Made by a program: the position numbers and the translations under genes. The notes beneath the pieces were generated by a model. That model had not been told where the DNA came from and searched no databases. It worked only from the letters and a program-made list of their open reading frames with translations. A stretch of 46,954 bases of DNA from the NCBI GenBank assembly GCA_944332025.1, contig CALVJB010000006.1, positions 1-46,954 on the forward strand, read 5' to 3'. Of this stretch, positions 25,720 to 33,840 are shown piece by piece. The stretch's first letter is position 1; every line of letters starts with the position of its first letter. Source of the stretch: an uncultured Bacilli bacterium (GTDB taxonomy: Bacteria; Bacillota_I; Bacilli_A; RF39; UBA660).

Positions 25720-26397
25720 TTAATCTAGTAAATTATTTTCTAAAAAACTAAAATATTTACTTTCACTAACTATTAAGTGATCATATATCAAGACTCCATG
25801 AATTCTACCTAGTTCTATTAAATAATTAGTAAACTCTATGTCTTTAGGACTAGGATTTACACTTCCTGAAGGATGATTATGAATACATATTATATAACTA
25901 GCACTAACTTTATAAGCTTCTTTAAATATTTCTCTTGGATGAACATTACTTTTAGTCATAGTACCTTTAAACAATAGTTTACTACTAAGTACTTTTTTCT
26001 TACTATCTAGATAAATACAGTAAAAGCATTCTTGTTTTAGTCCATAAAAAAATGATTTGCAGTAGTTATAGATATCTTTAGCAGTAGTTAGCTTTTCTTT
26101 TTCTTCATCACTTTCTAAGAATATTCTTTTACCAAGTTCTACCATAGCAAGGATTTTAGTGGCTTTTACAGGTCCTATTCCTTTTATTTTAGTAAGTTCT
26201 TGATAATTTAGATTAACAAAGTTTTTCATGCTTCTAACTTCCTTTAATAACTCAAAAGCAAGTTCATTGGCATTAACATTTTTTACACCTTCTCCAAGAA
26301 TAATGGCTAAGAGTTCACTACTAGATAGACTGTTAGCACCTTTTTTAATTAATTTTTCTCTAGGTCTTTCACTTTTTGGTATTTCTTTTATTTTCAT
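25720..26397 (-). CDS. radC: RadC/YsxA-family JAB1/MPN-like protein
   Basis: The 225-residue protein has an N-terminal helix-hairpin-helix region (KIKGIGPVKATKILAMVELG). The C-terminal JAMM domain has the zinc motif IHNHPSGSVNPSPKD. The true function is unsettled despite the DNA-repair name. The gene sits upstream of mreC, as ysxA does in Bacillus. The SD is AAGGGGG. Confidence 0.93.
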   Translation of the reverse strand: MKIKEIPKSERPREKLIKKGANSLSSSELLAIILGEGVKNVNANELAFELLKEVRSMKNFVNLNYQELTKIKGIGPVKATKILAMVELGKRIFLESDEEKEKLTTAKDIYNYCKSFFYGLKQECFYCIYLDSKKKVLSSKLLFKGTMTKSNVHPREIFKEAYKVSASYIICIHNHPSGSVNPSPKDIEFTNYLIELGRIHGVLIYDHLIVSESKYFSFLENNLLD

Positions 26398-26439
26398 TTT
26401 TGACCCCCTTCATTTATATTTTATACAATAATTTAAATT

Positions 26440-26892
26440 TTACTCTAAAACAAATTCTTGATAGTTAGCTAGTACTACTTCATTAATAGAAGTTATCTCA
26501 TCATTTGATTTAGCTTTGTTAAGTAGGACATCCATTTGTTCAAGAGTTGCTAGGAATTCTTCGTTTTCAATACTCATCTTTTTAATAGAAGCATGAATAT
26601 CTTCTTCTTTATACATTTTCTTTAACTTCTCTAAATTATCATTAGATGAGGTTATGGCAAGATAAACAATATAATTAGCATCTTCTTTTACAATTAAATA
26701 TGGGTCTATATTAGAGACTGCCTTTTTAGCTTGTTCTTCTGTACTGTATGAACCTTCCATTAAAAAATAAGTGCTATTAACTTCTTTAATAACAGTCTCT
26801 GATTCTAGTTTGTACTGTTCAAATAAAAAATTACCTAGTACTGCTCCTATTAATATTGCCACTAACATTGTTATAAAAAAACTCTTTGTCAT
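26440..26892 (-). CDS. SPOR-domain membrane protein, probable SpoIIB counterpart
   Basis: With the ATG at 26890-26892 (SD GGTGAT) the protein has 150 residues. A membrane span (about 4-22) is followed by a SPOR-like domain (FLMEGSYSTEEQAKKAVSNI, NYIVYLAITSS, LKKMYKEEDIHASIKKM) that should bind denuded septal glycan. SpoIIB of Bacillus has the same layout and lies at the same place, upstream of maf-radC-mre. A Spo0A box lies before this gene. The frame is open further upstream, but that part has no SD. Identification rests on domain plus synteny. Confidence 0.7.
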   Translation of the reverse strand: MTKSFFITMLVAILIGAVLGNFLFEQYKLESETVIKEVNSTYFLMEGSYSTEEQAKKAVSNIDPYLIVKEDANYIVYLAITSSNDNLEKLKKMYKEEDIHASIKKMSIENEEFLATLEQMDVLLNKAKSNDEITSINEVVLANYQEFVLE

Positions 26893-26908
26893 TATTATCA
26901 CCGTCTTT

Positions 26909-26942
26909 ATATTAACAAAAGATATTTCACTATTTTGTCGAA
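26909..26942 (-). promoter_or_regulatory. Spo0A box and extended -10 of the SpoIIB-like gene
   Basis: A perfect Spo0A box TGTCGAA (26936-26942, plus strand) lies 21 bp upstream of TAATAT (26909-26914 on the minus strand), which has an extended TG-n. The geometry is the same as at the kinase gene. The box could also act on the divergent lipoprotein gene at 26995. Confidence 0.5.
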
Positions 26943-26994
26943 AGTTGTAGTAAAATTTTAAGAAAAGTGATAAATTAATAATAGGAGGAAACAT

Positions 26995-27468
26995 ATGAAA
27001 AAGAAATTTAAAATTTGGCAAGTAGTTTTAGGAGTATGCTCTTTATTATTAGTTACTGGTTGTGGTAATAGTAATAATATGGAATCTATGACTTGTACAA
27101 GAACAATGAATCAGAATGGAATTAAGACTAGCTTAAAATATAATGTTGAGTATGAGGGAGATTATGTTTCAAGGATTAAAACAGTTGAGACAGTTGAAAC
27201 TAATAGTACTGATATACTTAATACTTATAAAGAACAGATAGAGTCTTTATATAGTCCTTACAAAGATGTAGAATACTATGAGTATAATGTTGATGTTACT
27301 GATAATAAACTAACTTCTACTGTTGATATTAATTATGAAAAAGTTGATATCGATAAATTACTTGAAATTGATTCTGCTAATGGACAATTAATTAAAGATG
27401 GTAAAATCAGTGTTGATGATATTAAAAGTGTCTACGAAAGTTTAGGTGCTACATGTAAAAACGACTAG
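26995..27468 (+). CDS. DUF1307/YehR-type lipoprotein
   Basis: The 157-residue protein has a lipoprotein signal with lipobox LVTGC, so the mature lipid-modified Cys is residue 23. The exported domain starts MTCTRTMNQNGIKTSLKYNV and ends ESLGATCKND, matching small YehR-like lipoproteins. The function is unknown. The 2429-3193 protein carries a related domain on a membrane anchor. The SD is GGAGG. Confidence 0.8.
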   Translation: MKKKFKIWQVVLGVCSLLLVTGCGNSNNMESMTCTRTMNQNGIKTSLKYNVEYEGDYVSRIKTVETVETNSTDILNTYKEQIESLYSPYKDVEYYEYNVDVTDNKLTSTVDINYEKVDIDKLLEIDSANGQLIKDGKISVDDIKSVYESLGATCKND

Positions 27469-27487
27469 AATTTCTAGTCTTTTATTT
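27458..27487. terminator. bidirectional terminator
   Basis: GACTAGA (27463-27469) pairs with TCTAGTC (27473-27479) and is followed by TTTTATTTT. A-rich sequence on the other side allows minus-strand use. Confidence 0.75.
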
Positions 27488-28322
27488 TGAGTGTTAATGT
27501 ATGGACTGTTTCATCTTTAATGAAATTATAACCTTCTATTACTAGGCCATCTGTTGTAGAAAGAGTTGCAAAACCTGGGGCATAAAATCCTAAAGAATAA
27601 CTATTAGGTTGTAGATTACTGCAACTAGCTATTCTAAATGCATTTCTATTTTCTTTAAACTTAAAGAAATGAGAATGTCCTTTTAATATTAAATCATAAT
27701 TATAGTGAGGTGGTACTAAGACTGATGATGGAACATTATGTTCTAGTAATAATTTATAATTAGAGCATTTAATATAAGCACCTCCTGCTCCTAGAATAGT
27801 AAAAGTATCAGATGATAACTCTTTATATAAATTAATACCTAATCTTTTAAACTTAGTATCATGGTTACCTAATATGGCATAAGTTATAATATTAGTTGGC
27901 CAAATATCATGAAATCTTACAATCTGTTTATAATGCAAGTTTATTAACTCATCTTGAGTAAGATCACATTTTTCATCATAACTATCTAATATGTCTCCTG
28001 TATGTAAAACCTTATTTATATCATTTTGTTCTAAAAGATTGAAACTTTTATTAATATAGTATGGACTATCCTTTTCGTTACCTATATGAGTATCACTTAT
28101 TATCCCATATTTTGAATCTTTTAAGACTAAAGAAAACTGATATTTGTATTTAAGTTTATTTAGGATTTTTCTTTTGTCTTCAAAAATATCTTTATCATGT
28201 AAACCATAATCTAATATTCCTAACATGACATTATGATTAAGGTTATATTCTTCTTTTAAGATATCAAAGTTTTCAAGTGTTAATCTTTTTACTATTTCTT
28301 TATATTTTAAATCTTTTCTCAT
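27474..28322 (-). CDS. calcineurin-like metallophosphoesterase
   Basis: All metal-binding motifs of the family are present in order: ISDTHIGNEKD, LHTGDILDSYD, AILGNHDTKF, LLEHN and LKGHSHFFKF. The N-terminal 75 residues (KYKEIVKRLTLENFDILKEE) are helical and may be a separate DNA-binding or regulatory part. The substrate is unknown. I use the ATG at 28320-28322, preceded by AGGA. Another in-frame ATG 18 nt upstream is possible. Confidence 0.85.
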   Translation of the reverse strand: MRKDLKYKEIVKRLTLENFDILKEEYNLNHNVMLGILDYGLHDKDIFEDKRKILNKLKYKYQFSLVLKDSKYGIISDTHIGNEKDSPYYINKSFNLLEQNDINKVLHTGDILDSYDEKCDLTQDELINLHYKQIVRFHDIWPTNIITYAILGNHDTKFKRLGINLYKELSSDTFTILGAGGAYIKCSNYKLLLEHNVPSSVLVPPHYNYDLILKGHSHFFKFKENRNAFRIASCSNLQPNSYSLGFYAPGFATLSTTDGLVIEGYNFIKDETVHTLTLKIKD

Positions 28323-28399
28323 TATATGTCCTACTTTCATATTAATTCCATATTATCATAATTTTCTTTTACTGTGGACAGTTTTTTGAGGTTGTGAAC

Positions 28400-28438
28400 A
28401 AAAAAATCAACTACTTCTTCTAGAAGCGTTGATTTTAT
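28400..28438 (-). terminator. terminator of the ten-tRNA operon
   Basis: AAATCAAC/GTTGATTT with an AGAAG-rich inner part is followed by seven T on the minus strand. Confidence 0.8.
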
Positions 28439-28448
28439 TAGCTTTTAA

Positions 28449-28524
28449 TGGTGGCTCCAGCGGGAATCGAACCAGCGACACAAGGATTTTCAGTCCTTTG
28501 CTCTACCGACTGAGCTATGAAGCC
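28449..28524 (-). tRNA. tRNA-Phe (GAA)
   Basis: Complete cloverleaf, anticodon loop CTGAAAA, encoded CCA. Last tRNA of the operon. Confidence 0.96.
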
Positions 28525-28532
28525 AAAAAAAA

Positions 28533-28609
28533 TGGCGGTTCCGACGGGGCTCGAACCCGCGATCTTCTGCGTGACAGGCAGACGTGTTAACCAGCTGCAC
28601 CACGGAACC
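28533..28609 (-). tRNA. tRNA-Asp (GTC)
   Basis: Complete cloverleaf with anticodon loop CTGTCAC, discriminator G and encoded CCA. Confidence 0.96.
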
Positions 28610-28610
28610 A

Positions 28611-28686
<76 letters not shown>

Positions 28687-28702
28687 ATATCAAATTTTTA
28701 AA

Positions 28703-28795
28703 TGGCGGAGGAAAAGGGATTCGAACCCCTGCGCCGCTTGCGCGACCTCCCGGTTTTCAAGACCGGTCCCTTCAACCAGACTTGGGTATTCCTCC
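28703..28795 (-). tRNA. tRNA-Ser (TGA)
   Basis: The 93-nt molecule has the long variable arm of class II tRNAs, anticodon loop CTTGAAA, discriminator G and CCA. Confidence 0.96.
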
Positions 28796-28803
28796 AAAAT
28801 AGA

Positions 28804-28892
28804 TGGTGCCTAAGGTCGGACTTGAACCGACACGAGGGGTGAACCTCCCAGGATTTTAAGTCCTGTGCGTCTACCAATTTCGCCACTCAGGC
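28804..28892 (-). tRNA. tRNA-Leu (TAA)
   Basis: The 89-nt class II tRNA has a long variable arm, anticodon loop CTTAAAA, discriminator A and CCA. Confidence 0.96.
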
Positions 28893-28901
28893 ACATATAA
28901 A

Positions 28902-28977
28902 TGGTGACCCGCATGAGATTCGAACTCATGACCCTTTGATTAAAAGTCAAATGCTCTACCGACTGAGCTAGCGGATC
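28902..28977 (-). tRNA. tRNA-Lys (TTT)
   Basis: Complete cloverleaf with anticodon loop CTTTTAA and encoded CCA. A second lysine tRNA with CTT is at 44690. Confidence 0.96.
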
Positions 28978-28991
28978 AACTACTAATTAGA

Positions 28992-29066
28992 TGGTTGCCT
29001 CGGTTAGATTCGAACTAACGCATGTCAGAGTCAAAGTCTGATGCCTTACCACTTGGCTACGAGGCA
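28992..29066 (-). tRNA. tRNA-Gln (TTG)
   Basis: Complete cloverleaf with anticodon loop CTTTGAC and encoded CCA. Confidence 0.95.
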
Positions 29067-29076
29067 ATATATTAAG

Positions 29077-29160
29077 TGGTGGAGAGAGATGGATTCGAAC
29101 CATCGAACCCGAAGGAACAGATTTACAGTCTGTCGCGTTTAGCCACTTCGCTATCTCTCC
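29077..29160 (-). tRNA. tRNA-Tyr (GTA)
   Basis: The 84-nt class II bacterial tRNA-Tyr has a long variable arm, anticodon loop CTGTAAA and CCA. Confidence 0.96.
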
Positions 29161-29172
29161 GACATAATAAAA

Positions 29173-29248
29173 TGGTGCCGAAAACAGGAATCGAACCCGT
29201 AACCTACTGATTACAAATCAGTTGCTCTACCAATTGAGCTATTTCGGC
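29173..29248 (-). tRNA. tRNA-Thr (TGT)
   Basis: Complete cloverleaf with anticodon loop TTTGTAA and encoded CCA. Confidence 0.96.
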
Positions 29249-29261
29249 AACATATAATAAA

Positions 29262-29338
29262 TGGTGGGCGATATAGGACTCGAACCTATGACCCCTTGCT
29301 TGTAAGGCAAGTGCTCTAACCAACTGAGCTAATCGCCC
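29262..29338 (-). tRNA. tRNA-Val (TAC)
   Basis: Complete cloverleaf with anticodon loop CTTACAA and encoded CCA. First tRNA of the operon. Confidence 0.96.
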
Positions 29339-29358
29339 AAAACCGTTTGACATGATTA

Positions 29359-29387
29359 AATATACCAGTTAATTTGATGATTGTCAA
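29359..29387 (-). promoter_or_regulatory. sigma-A promoter of the tRNA operon
   Basis: On the minus strand TTGACA (29382-29387) is 17 bp from TATATT (29359-29364). It lies about 20 nt before tRNA-Val. Confidence 0.8.
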
Positions 29388-29391
29388 TAAT

Positions 29392-29760
29392 TTATTTGCA
29401 TATTTTTTCACTTTTTTCTTTTTCTAGCTCTTTTCTTACCCAATAATCAAGGTGTAAGGCTAGATTTTTAAAGCCATTTTCTGTTTCTTTTATTCTACTA
29501 CCATTCCTTTTAGTAATTCTATAGTCTACATTTTTTATGCTTAACTTAAACATATTATCACTACTCTTGCCAACTATTCTTACTCTTATTAGTTCATTAA
29601 GAGTAACATATTTATTTAAATCTTCTATGTAATGATTACCAATTTCTGATATGTGAATAAGTCCGTTGTTGTAATTATCTAATTTTACAAAAATACCATA
29701 ATCTTTTATACCTGTAACAGTTCCAAGAACAATGGAACCTTCTTTATATTCTTTTGCCAT
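29392..29760 (-). CDS. S1 RNA-binding domain protein, CvfD/YugI type
   Basis: The 122-residue protein has one S1 domain (about 6-75: GSIVLGTVTGIKDYGIFVKL, GLIHISEIG, VRVRIVGKSS-like strand). A short C-terminal tail with the GFKNLALHLDYWVRKELE helix is typical of CvfD/general stress protein 13. Such proteins bind RNA or ribosomes and act in stress and virulence gene control. The SD is AGAGGG, and its own promoter is at 29781-29809. Confidence 0.82.
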   Translation of the reverse strand: MAKEYKEGSIVLGTVTGIKDYGIFVKLDNYNNGLIHISEIGNHYIEDLNKYVTLNELIRVRIVGKSSDNMFKLSIKNVDYRITKRNGSRIKETENGFKNLALHLDYWVRKELEKEKSEKICK

Positions 29761-29780
29761 AAACTTCCCTCTTCTAGTGT

Positions 29781-29809
29781 ATTATAGCAGAAAATGTTTG
29801 TCCTTACAA
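29781..29809 (-). promoter_or_regulatory. sigma-A promoter of the S1-domain gene
   Basis: On the minus strand TTGTAA (29804-29809) is 17 bp from a perfect TATAAT (29781-29786). It lies back to back with the nfu promoter. Confidence 0.65.
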
Positions 29810-29811
29810 CC

Positions 29812-29840
29812 TTTACAAAAATCATAAATATCTCTATAAT
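29812..29840 (+). promoter_or_regulatory. sigma-A promoter of nfu
   Basis: TTTACA (29812-29817) is 17 bp from a perfect TATAAT (29835-29840). Confidence 0.7.
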
Positions 29841-29860
29841 TATGATATTGAAAGGAAAAA

Positions 29861-30100
29861 GTGATTAGAATGGAAAATGTTGAAGAGAAAATTAAAAGTA
29901 TTATAGATGAATTAAAGCCTTTTTTAATTAGTGATGGAGGGGCTTTAGAATATATTAAATTTGAAGATGGGATTGTCTATGTAAAATTAGGTGGTGCTTG
30001 TGCTGATTGTGCTTTTTTAGATATTACTTTAAAAGATGGTATTGAACAGATGATAATGAATGAAGTACCTGAAGTTAAAGAAGTGAGAAATGTTAATTAG
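29861..30100 (+). CDS. NifU C-terminal-domain iron-sulfur carrier (Nfu/YutI)
   Basis: The 79-residue protein is only the NFU domain: IKPFL-like helix, FLISDGGALEYIKFEDG, VYVKLGGACADCAF and IEQMIMNEVPEV. The CxxC (CADC) binds a bridging 4Fe-4S cluster for delivery to target enzymes. A GTG start after AAAGGA is used here, and an ATG three codons later is possible. In Bacillus the homologue yutI is also next to yutH. Confidence 0.92.
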   Translation: MIRMENVEEKIKSIIDELKPFLISDGGALEYIKFEDGIVYVKLGGACADCAFLDITLKDGIEQMIMNEVPEVKEVRNVN

Positions 30101-30998
30101 AATCTAACCAGTCTATTTTTAGAATAGGCTTTTTTTTATTTACATAATTATAAATATATCTTAAGAACTTTTCGTACTCATCTGTTCTATTTAGTACTTT
30201 TATTATTTCTTTTTCTTTAAGACTCTCATTTATTATCTTTTCATAAATATCAAAGTAATGACTTGGAAAAAGAAGTCTTGCTATTAATAGACCGTATTGA
30301 TAAGGACTATAGTTTAGATTAGTTAAAAATTCATCTAAAAAGTCATAGGTGTAATTATCGGTTATAAAGAGATATTTAAGATATTCGGCACTATCTCTTG
30401 CTTTATTATCTATAACAATATTTAAAGGATTATAGAAGCTTAAATCATCAAGATTTACTCTTCTTCTAGAGATTACTAAAGAATCAGTAAATTCTTTAGT
30501 TAGATAGCTGTTAGTGGCATTAAAATAGCTTATAGCATTTTCTCCTAGACCTATAAAATAATCTAGAGTCTTATAGAGTGTTTTATATTTCATCTTTATA
30601 TAGTCTTTTTGATATTCAAAATAATCTATCTTGCTACTCCAAAGATTATTCCAACTACTATGATTTAATAACTTTAAATTAGATGCTTCTTTAGGACAAT
30701 AAGTGGGATTATAGATATCATTAATATTAAAGTAATTACTTTTTAGACTTCTTAAAAGAATATAATAATGATTATTTATTATACTTAAAGCTTCTTTATT
30801 TACATTAAAGATAATCATCATAAAATTACTATAGTTTACTGTTTTAGTAAGCATAATTAGTTCATTAATATATTCTAAGGGTCTATTTACTAGATAAAGA
30901 TAATAGATGTAATTATCAAAAGAAAAGTAATAATAATTATCTTTTTTAATTATTTTTTCTGGTGTAAGATGATAGTAATAAAAAAGAGTATTCTTCAT
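30093..30998 (-). CDS. YutH-like spore coat kinase homologue
   Basis: The 301-residue protein fits the YutH/CotS family, which has an aminoglycoside-phosphotransferase fold but is a coat component. Family-like stretches are WSSKIDYFEYQ, LDYFIGLGENAISYF, the central NPLNIVIDNKARDSAEYLKY (where active kinases have the metal-binding D) and LLIARLLFPSHYFDIYE. It overlaps the end of the convergent nfu gene by 8 bp. The nfu terminator lies inside its coding sequence. Confidence 0.7.
   Translation of the reverse strand: MKNTLFYYYHLTPEKIIKKDNYYYFSFDNYIYYLYLVNRPLEYINELIMLTKTVNYSNFMMIIFNVNKEALSIINNHYYILLRSLKSNYFNINDIYNPTYCPKEASNLKLLNHSSWNNLWSSKIDYFEYQKDYIKMKYKTLYKTLDYFIGLGENAISYFNATNSYLTKEFTDSLVISRRRVNLDDLSFYNPLNIVIDNKARDSAEYLKYLFITDNYTYDFLDEFLTNLNYSPYQYGLLIARLLFPSHYFDIYEKIINESLKEKEIIKVLNRTDEYEKFLRYIYNYVNKKKPILKIDWLDSN
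30110..30138 (+). terminator. terminator of nfu inside the yutH-like gene
   Basis: An 8-bp stem (30110-30117 with 30123-30130, one G-U) is followed by eight T. Confidence 0.75.
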
Positions 30999-31030
30999 AT
31001 CTAAAACCTCAGTAAAGTATATGCTAAAAA

Positions 31031-31061
31031 GAAAAAAAAAGAACGTACTACATTGTACGTC
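31031..31061 (-). terminator. terminator of the coiled-coil protein gene
   Basis: ACGTAC/GTACGT with a 6-nt loop overlaps the stop codon and is followed on the minus strand by a long T-run. Confidence 0.7.
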
Positions 31062-32424
31062 CTCCTGAAGTCATTTGAGTATCACCACTATCATATCCAG
31101 TTCCAGCAAACTCTGCTCTTAATTTCTTTAATTCTTCTAGAGCTTTACTGGTTTCTTCATCATATGCAGCTGTTTCTGTTTCGATAGTAGTTGTTTCAGA
31201 ATTAATAGCTGCTAGAGCTTCATTTTCTTTTTTTAGCTCTGCTTCTTTATCACTATTAAGTTTTTCTTGTTCTTCATTAGCTTTTCTTAACTCATCCATT
31301 TTTGGTTTATATGAATTAAACAACTCTATTTGACGTTTAACTTCGTCTTTTCTTTTCTTAGCTTCTTCACGTTCTCTTTTAGCTTGTTCTTGCTTATTAG
31401 TAGCCTCAGTTCTTTCTGATTTTACATCTGATATTTTACTATTCAACTCTTCACCATGTGCTTTTAGGCTTGCATTTCTATCTTCTAAGCCTTTAATAAA
31501 GCTTTCTATAGATTTATCACTATCAAAGCCTGTAAATGTTTGATTTTCATTAGTAGGTTGTTGCACTGCGACCCACTCACCTGTCTCACTTGTTATAGGT
31601 GGAATATCAAATTCAATTGTTGGGCTTTCTGTTTTTGTATCTTCGGGTTCAAATGGCTTAAATTCAGTTTCTGCTTCTTCATTTTCAATTTCAGGCTCTT
31701 CACTTGGTACAGTTCCTGCATTTTCAAAAATACCTACTACATCTTTTTCAGTTAGTCTATTAGGATTTTGACCATCAACTGTATCTTTTATTTCTTCTGC
31801 AGCATTAGATACAACATTGTCAAAATTACCTGAGGTTATATTTTCAACGATATAATCGCCATCATTCTTATACCCTTCAGGAAGATCTTCACTTTTCCCA
31901 TTTATTGCCTGATCTACTGCTTCTTTAATTGCATCTGTATCTACATTTGTAAATACATTTTCATCATCTTGAACATCCATTAACTTATTTTGAATTTTTT
32001 CATATTCTGTATCAATATTAACTTTCTTGTCGTCTATTTCTAGCCAACCATTTTCTGCTAATTGTTTTAAGTTTTCTTCAGGTAATTTTAAAGCTTTCTT
32101 AGCTATTTCCATAAATCTTTTGCGTGATTCTGAGAATTCAAGGAACACATCATTTAAAATATCTAATTCAGCATTAAGAAGAGATAGATTTTTCTTTTTT
32201 TCTCTTTTCTCTTTTCTACTTAAATCTTCATTTTCTAATTGTTGTTCTAAGTTTTCTTTCGCCTTTTCTTTAGCTGCTATTTCTTCTTGCATATATGCTT
32301 CTTGTACTTCTAAGATAACAGCATAAGAAGTAATTTTCAACTTGATTTTATTAGAATCACCACTTAAAACATTACCGTCTGTCCGTTTAACATCATATTC
32401 ATCAGTATGTAGTTTTCCACTCAT
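31048..32424 (-). CDS. coiled-coil protein of unknown function
   Basis: The protein has 458 residues from the ATG at 32422-32424, which follows GGAGG by 8 nt. The N terminus has a beta-rich part (KIKLKITSYAVILEVQEAY), then a charged coiled coil (about 35-110). An acidic, Pro/Glu-rich linker spans about 215-290. A second long coiled coil (about 310-440) is rich in Glu, Lys and Arg. The C terminus is GGRTM. There is no membrane segment or signal. No known family was recognised. It lies between yutH-like and DUF1292 genes, a region otherwise shared with Bacillus. Confidence 0.6.
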   Translation of the reverse strand: MSGKLHTDEYDVKRTDGNVLSGDSNKIKLKITSYAVILEVQEAYMQEEIAAKEKAKENLEQQLENEDLSRKEKREKKKNLSLLNAELDILNDVFLEFSESRKRFMEIAKKALKLPEENLKQLAENGWLEIDDKKVNIDTEYEKIQNKLMDVQDDENVFTNVDTDAIKEAVDQAINGKSEDLPEGYKNDGDYIVENITSGNFDNVVSNAAEEIKDTVDGQNPNRLTEKDVVGIFENAGTVPSEEPEIENEEAETEFKPFEPEDTKTESPTIEFDIPPITSETGEWVAVQQPTNENQTFTGFDSDKSIESFIKGLEDRNASLKAHGEELNSKISDVKSERTEATNKQEQAKREREEAKKRKDEVKRQIELFNSYKPKMDELRKANEEQEKLNSDKEAELKKENEALAAINSETTTIETETAAYDEETSKALEELKKLRAEFAGTGYDSGDTQMTSGGRTM

Positions 32425-32456
32425 GTCATTCGCCTCCAACTAATTATTACTATCTA

Positions 32457-32726
32457 TTAGTCTTTTTTTGATAGTTTTCTTAATACGTCTTTTACTCTAT
32501 TCCATTCATCTTCATCATCGATACCATATAATTTAGGAGTATCTCCACTTCTATCAACTCTTGAAACATAAACTGTTACATTACCATTTTCATCCTTTTC
32601 ATTTTTTGTGTATACAACATATTCTTTTTTTGTATCTTTAAATTCAAAGGCAATAACAACTTCTACTTCGTCAATAGAACCATCTTCACCTATAATTGAT
32701 AAAGTCATTTTCTTCTTTTCATTCAT
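32457..32726 (-). CDS. DUF1292/YrzB-type small protein
   Basis: The 89-residue acidic protein matches DUF1292: ITIIGEDG-like start (LSIIGEDGSIDEVEVV), FEFKDTKKEYVVYTKNE, VYVSRVDRSGD and the closing DDEDEWNRVKDVLRKL. The family is widespread in Bacillota and has no firm function. It lies 33 nt upstream of the coiled-coil gene on the same strand. Confidence 0.85.
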   Translation of the reverse strand: MNEKKKMTLSIIGEDGSIDEVEVVIAFEFKDTKKEYVVYTKNEKDENGNVTVYVSRVDRSGDTPKLYGIDDEDEWNRVKDVLRKLSKKD

Positions 32727-32782
32727 CCTTTTTTCCTCCCTTTACTATTCTATAAACCATTTTAGCATAAAAAAAAAGAAAT

Positions 32783-32799
32783 AAAAAGCCCCTTTTTTA
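32783..32799 (-). terminator. short terminator after yutD
   Basis: AAAAAG/CTTTTT with a three-base loop of G on the minus strand. The stem is short, so it is probably weak. Confidence 0.35.
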
Positions 32800-33090
32800 C
32801 ATATTTTTACTATTTTTAGGATTTTTTTCTTTTTTTAATAGAAAAGTCTTTGCTCCAGGAGAACAATAATCTTTGATGTAGCTATCTAAATATTTAATAT
32901 CATTTATCTTTTTTGCTTTCTTATTACTACTATCATAAAATCCTTTAAGTCTTATTTTTCCATAAGAATAATCTCCTAAAACGTAATCATAGTCTTGAAA
33001 GTAATCTGTAAAAAGACTTTTTACCTCTTCATAAGCAAAATTTTCTTTTCCTTTAGTTATTTTATAATTATTATCTAGTAAAGTATACAT
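32797..33090 (-). CDS. yutD: YutD-family protein (DUF1027)
   Basis: The 97-residue protein has the YutD signature: YEEVKSLFTDYFQDYDYVLGDYSYG, IRLKGFYDSSNKKA and DSYIKDYCSPGAKTFLLKK. The role is unknown, although the fold is known. The ATG at 33088-33090 is 8 nt from AGGTGG. yutD and yunB are near neighbours in Bacillus as well. Confidence 0.88.
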   Translation of the reverse strand: MYTLLDNNYKITKGKENFAYEEVKSLFTDYFQDYDYVLGDYSYGKIRLKGFYDSSNKKAKKINDIKYLDSYIKDYCSPGAKTFLLKKEKNPKNSKNM

Positions 33091-33118
33091 TCCTACCACC
33101 TATTACTATTGTAACATA

Positions 33119-33838
33119 TTATTTGAGTTTAGTTTCAAAAACTTGTGAAAATGCTTCAAAAGAACCATTATAATAGTCTGGAATGTTTCCTTGAATGATT
33201 TGAGTAGTAAGATTTACTTTGGTAGTAATAGGGACACTTTTTGTTGAGTGAGGCATGGTTATTTTTTCTTTGATAGTTATTTCTATCCCCACTTCGATTA
33301 GAGCATTATTAAAACCATATTCTTTTACATCTGTTACAATATTACTTGATACTGTACCAATGAATGAGAATCTAATAGGGATACTTGTAGTTAAATTTAC
33401 AATTAAGCCATTATGGAATAATGAACCTATAGGTATATCACATACTACTCCATCATCTAGAAAGGTTAGTCTTGTTCCTTTTAGAGAATCTGATAATTCT
33501 AAATCAGTTGTATCTCCTTTTTCTATAGCACTTAATCTTTTCATAGCTTTATCATTTATTTCTTTTAATAGTTTATTAGTTGTTTTGGTATCAAAATTAA
33601 TAAGTTCTATATTACCGTCATTATCTCTACTTATTTCAAAGAGATCCTCATCTAAAAAATCTTCATCTATAAAGGTAACATCATTTAAAATAACATTAGC
33701 GATTCTTTCTGTTTCTACAGTAGCATAGTTAATAATAACTTGTTCTAATCCTTTACCTGCTAGTGATGTAAGATATAAAGCAGTAAAGAAAGATAATATT
33801 AAGAGACTAAAGAAGATATATACTTTCTTTTTATTCAT
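33119..33838 (-). CDS. yunB: sporulation protein YunB
   Basis: YunB is a sigma-E-dependent membrane protein needed for normal spore formation in Bacillus. The 239-residue protein has one N-terminal membrane segment (about 5-24), then VIINYATVETERIANVILND and the conserved FIGTVSSNI, IEVGIEITIKEKITMP and VNLTTQIIQGNIPDYY. It follows ylmC by 2 nt, so it is cotranscribed with ylmC and probably sigG. Confidence 0.92.
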   Translation of the reverse strand: MNKKKVYIFFSLLILSFFTALYLTSLAGKGLEQVIINYATVETERIANVILNDVTFIDEDFLDEDLFEISRDNDGNIELINFDTKTTNKLLKEINDKAMKRLSAIEKGDTTDLELSDSLKGTRLTFLDDGVVCDIPIGSLFHNGLIVNLTTSIPIRFSFIGTVSSNIVTDVKEYGFNNALIEVGIEITIKEKITMPHSTKSVPITTKVNLTTQIIQGNIPDYYNGSFEAFSQVFETKLK

Positions 33839-33840
33839 AG

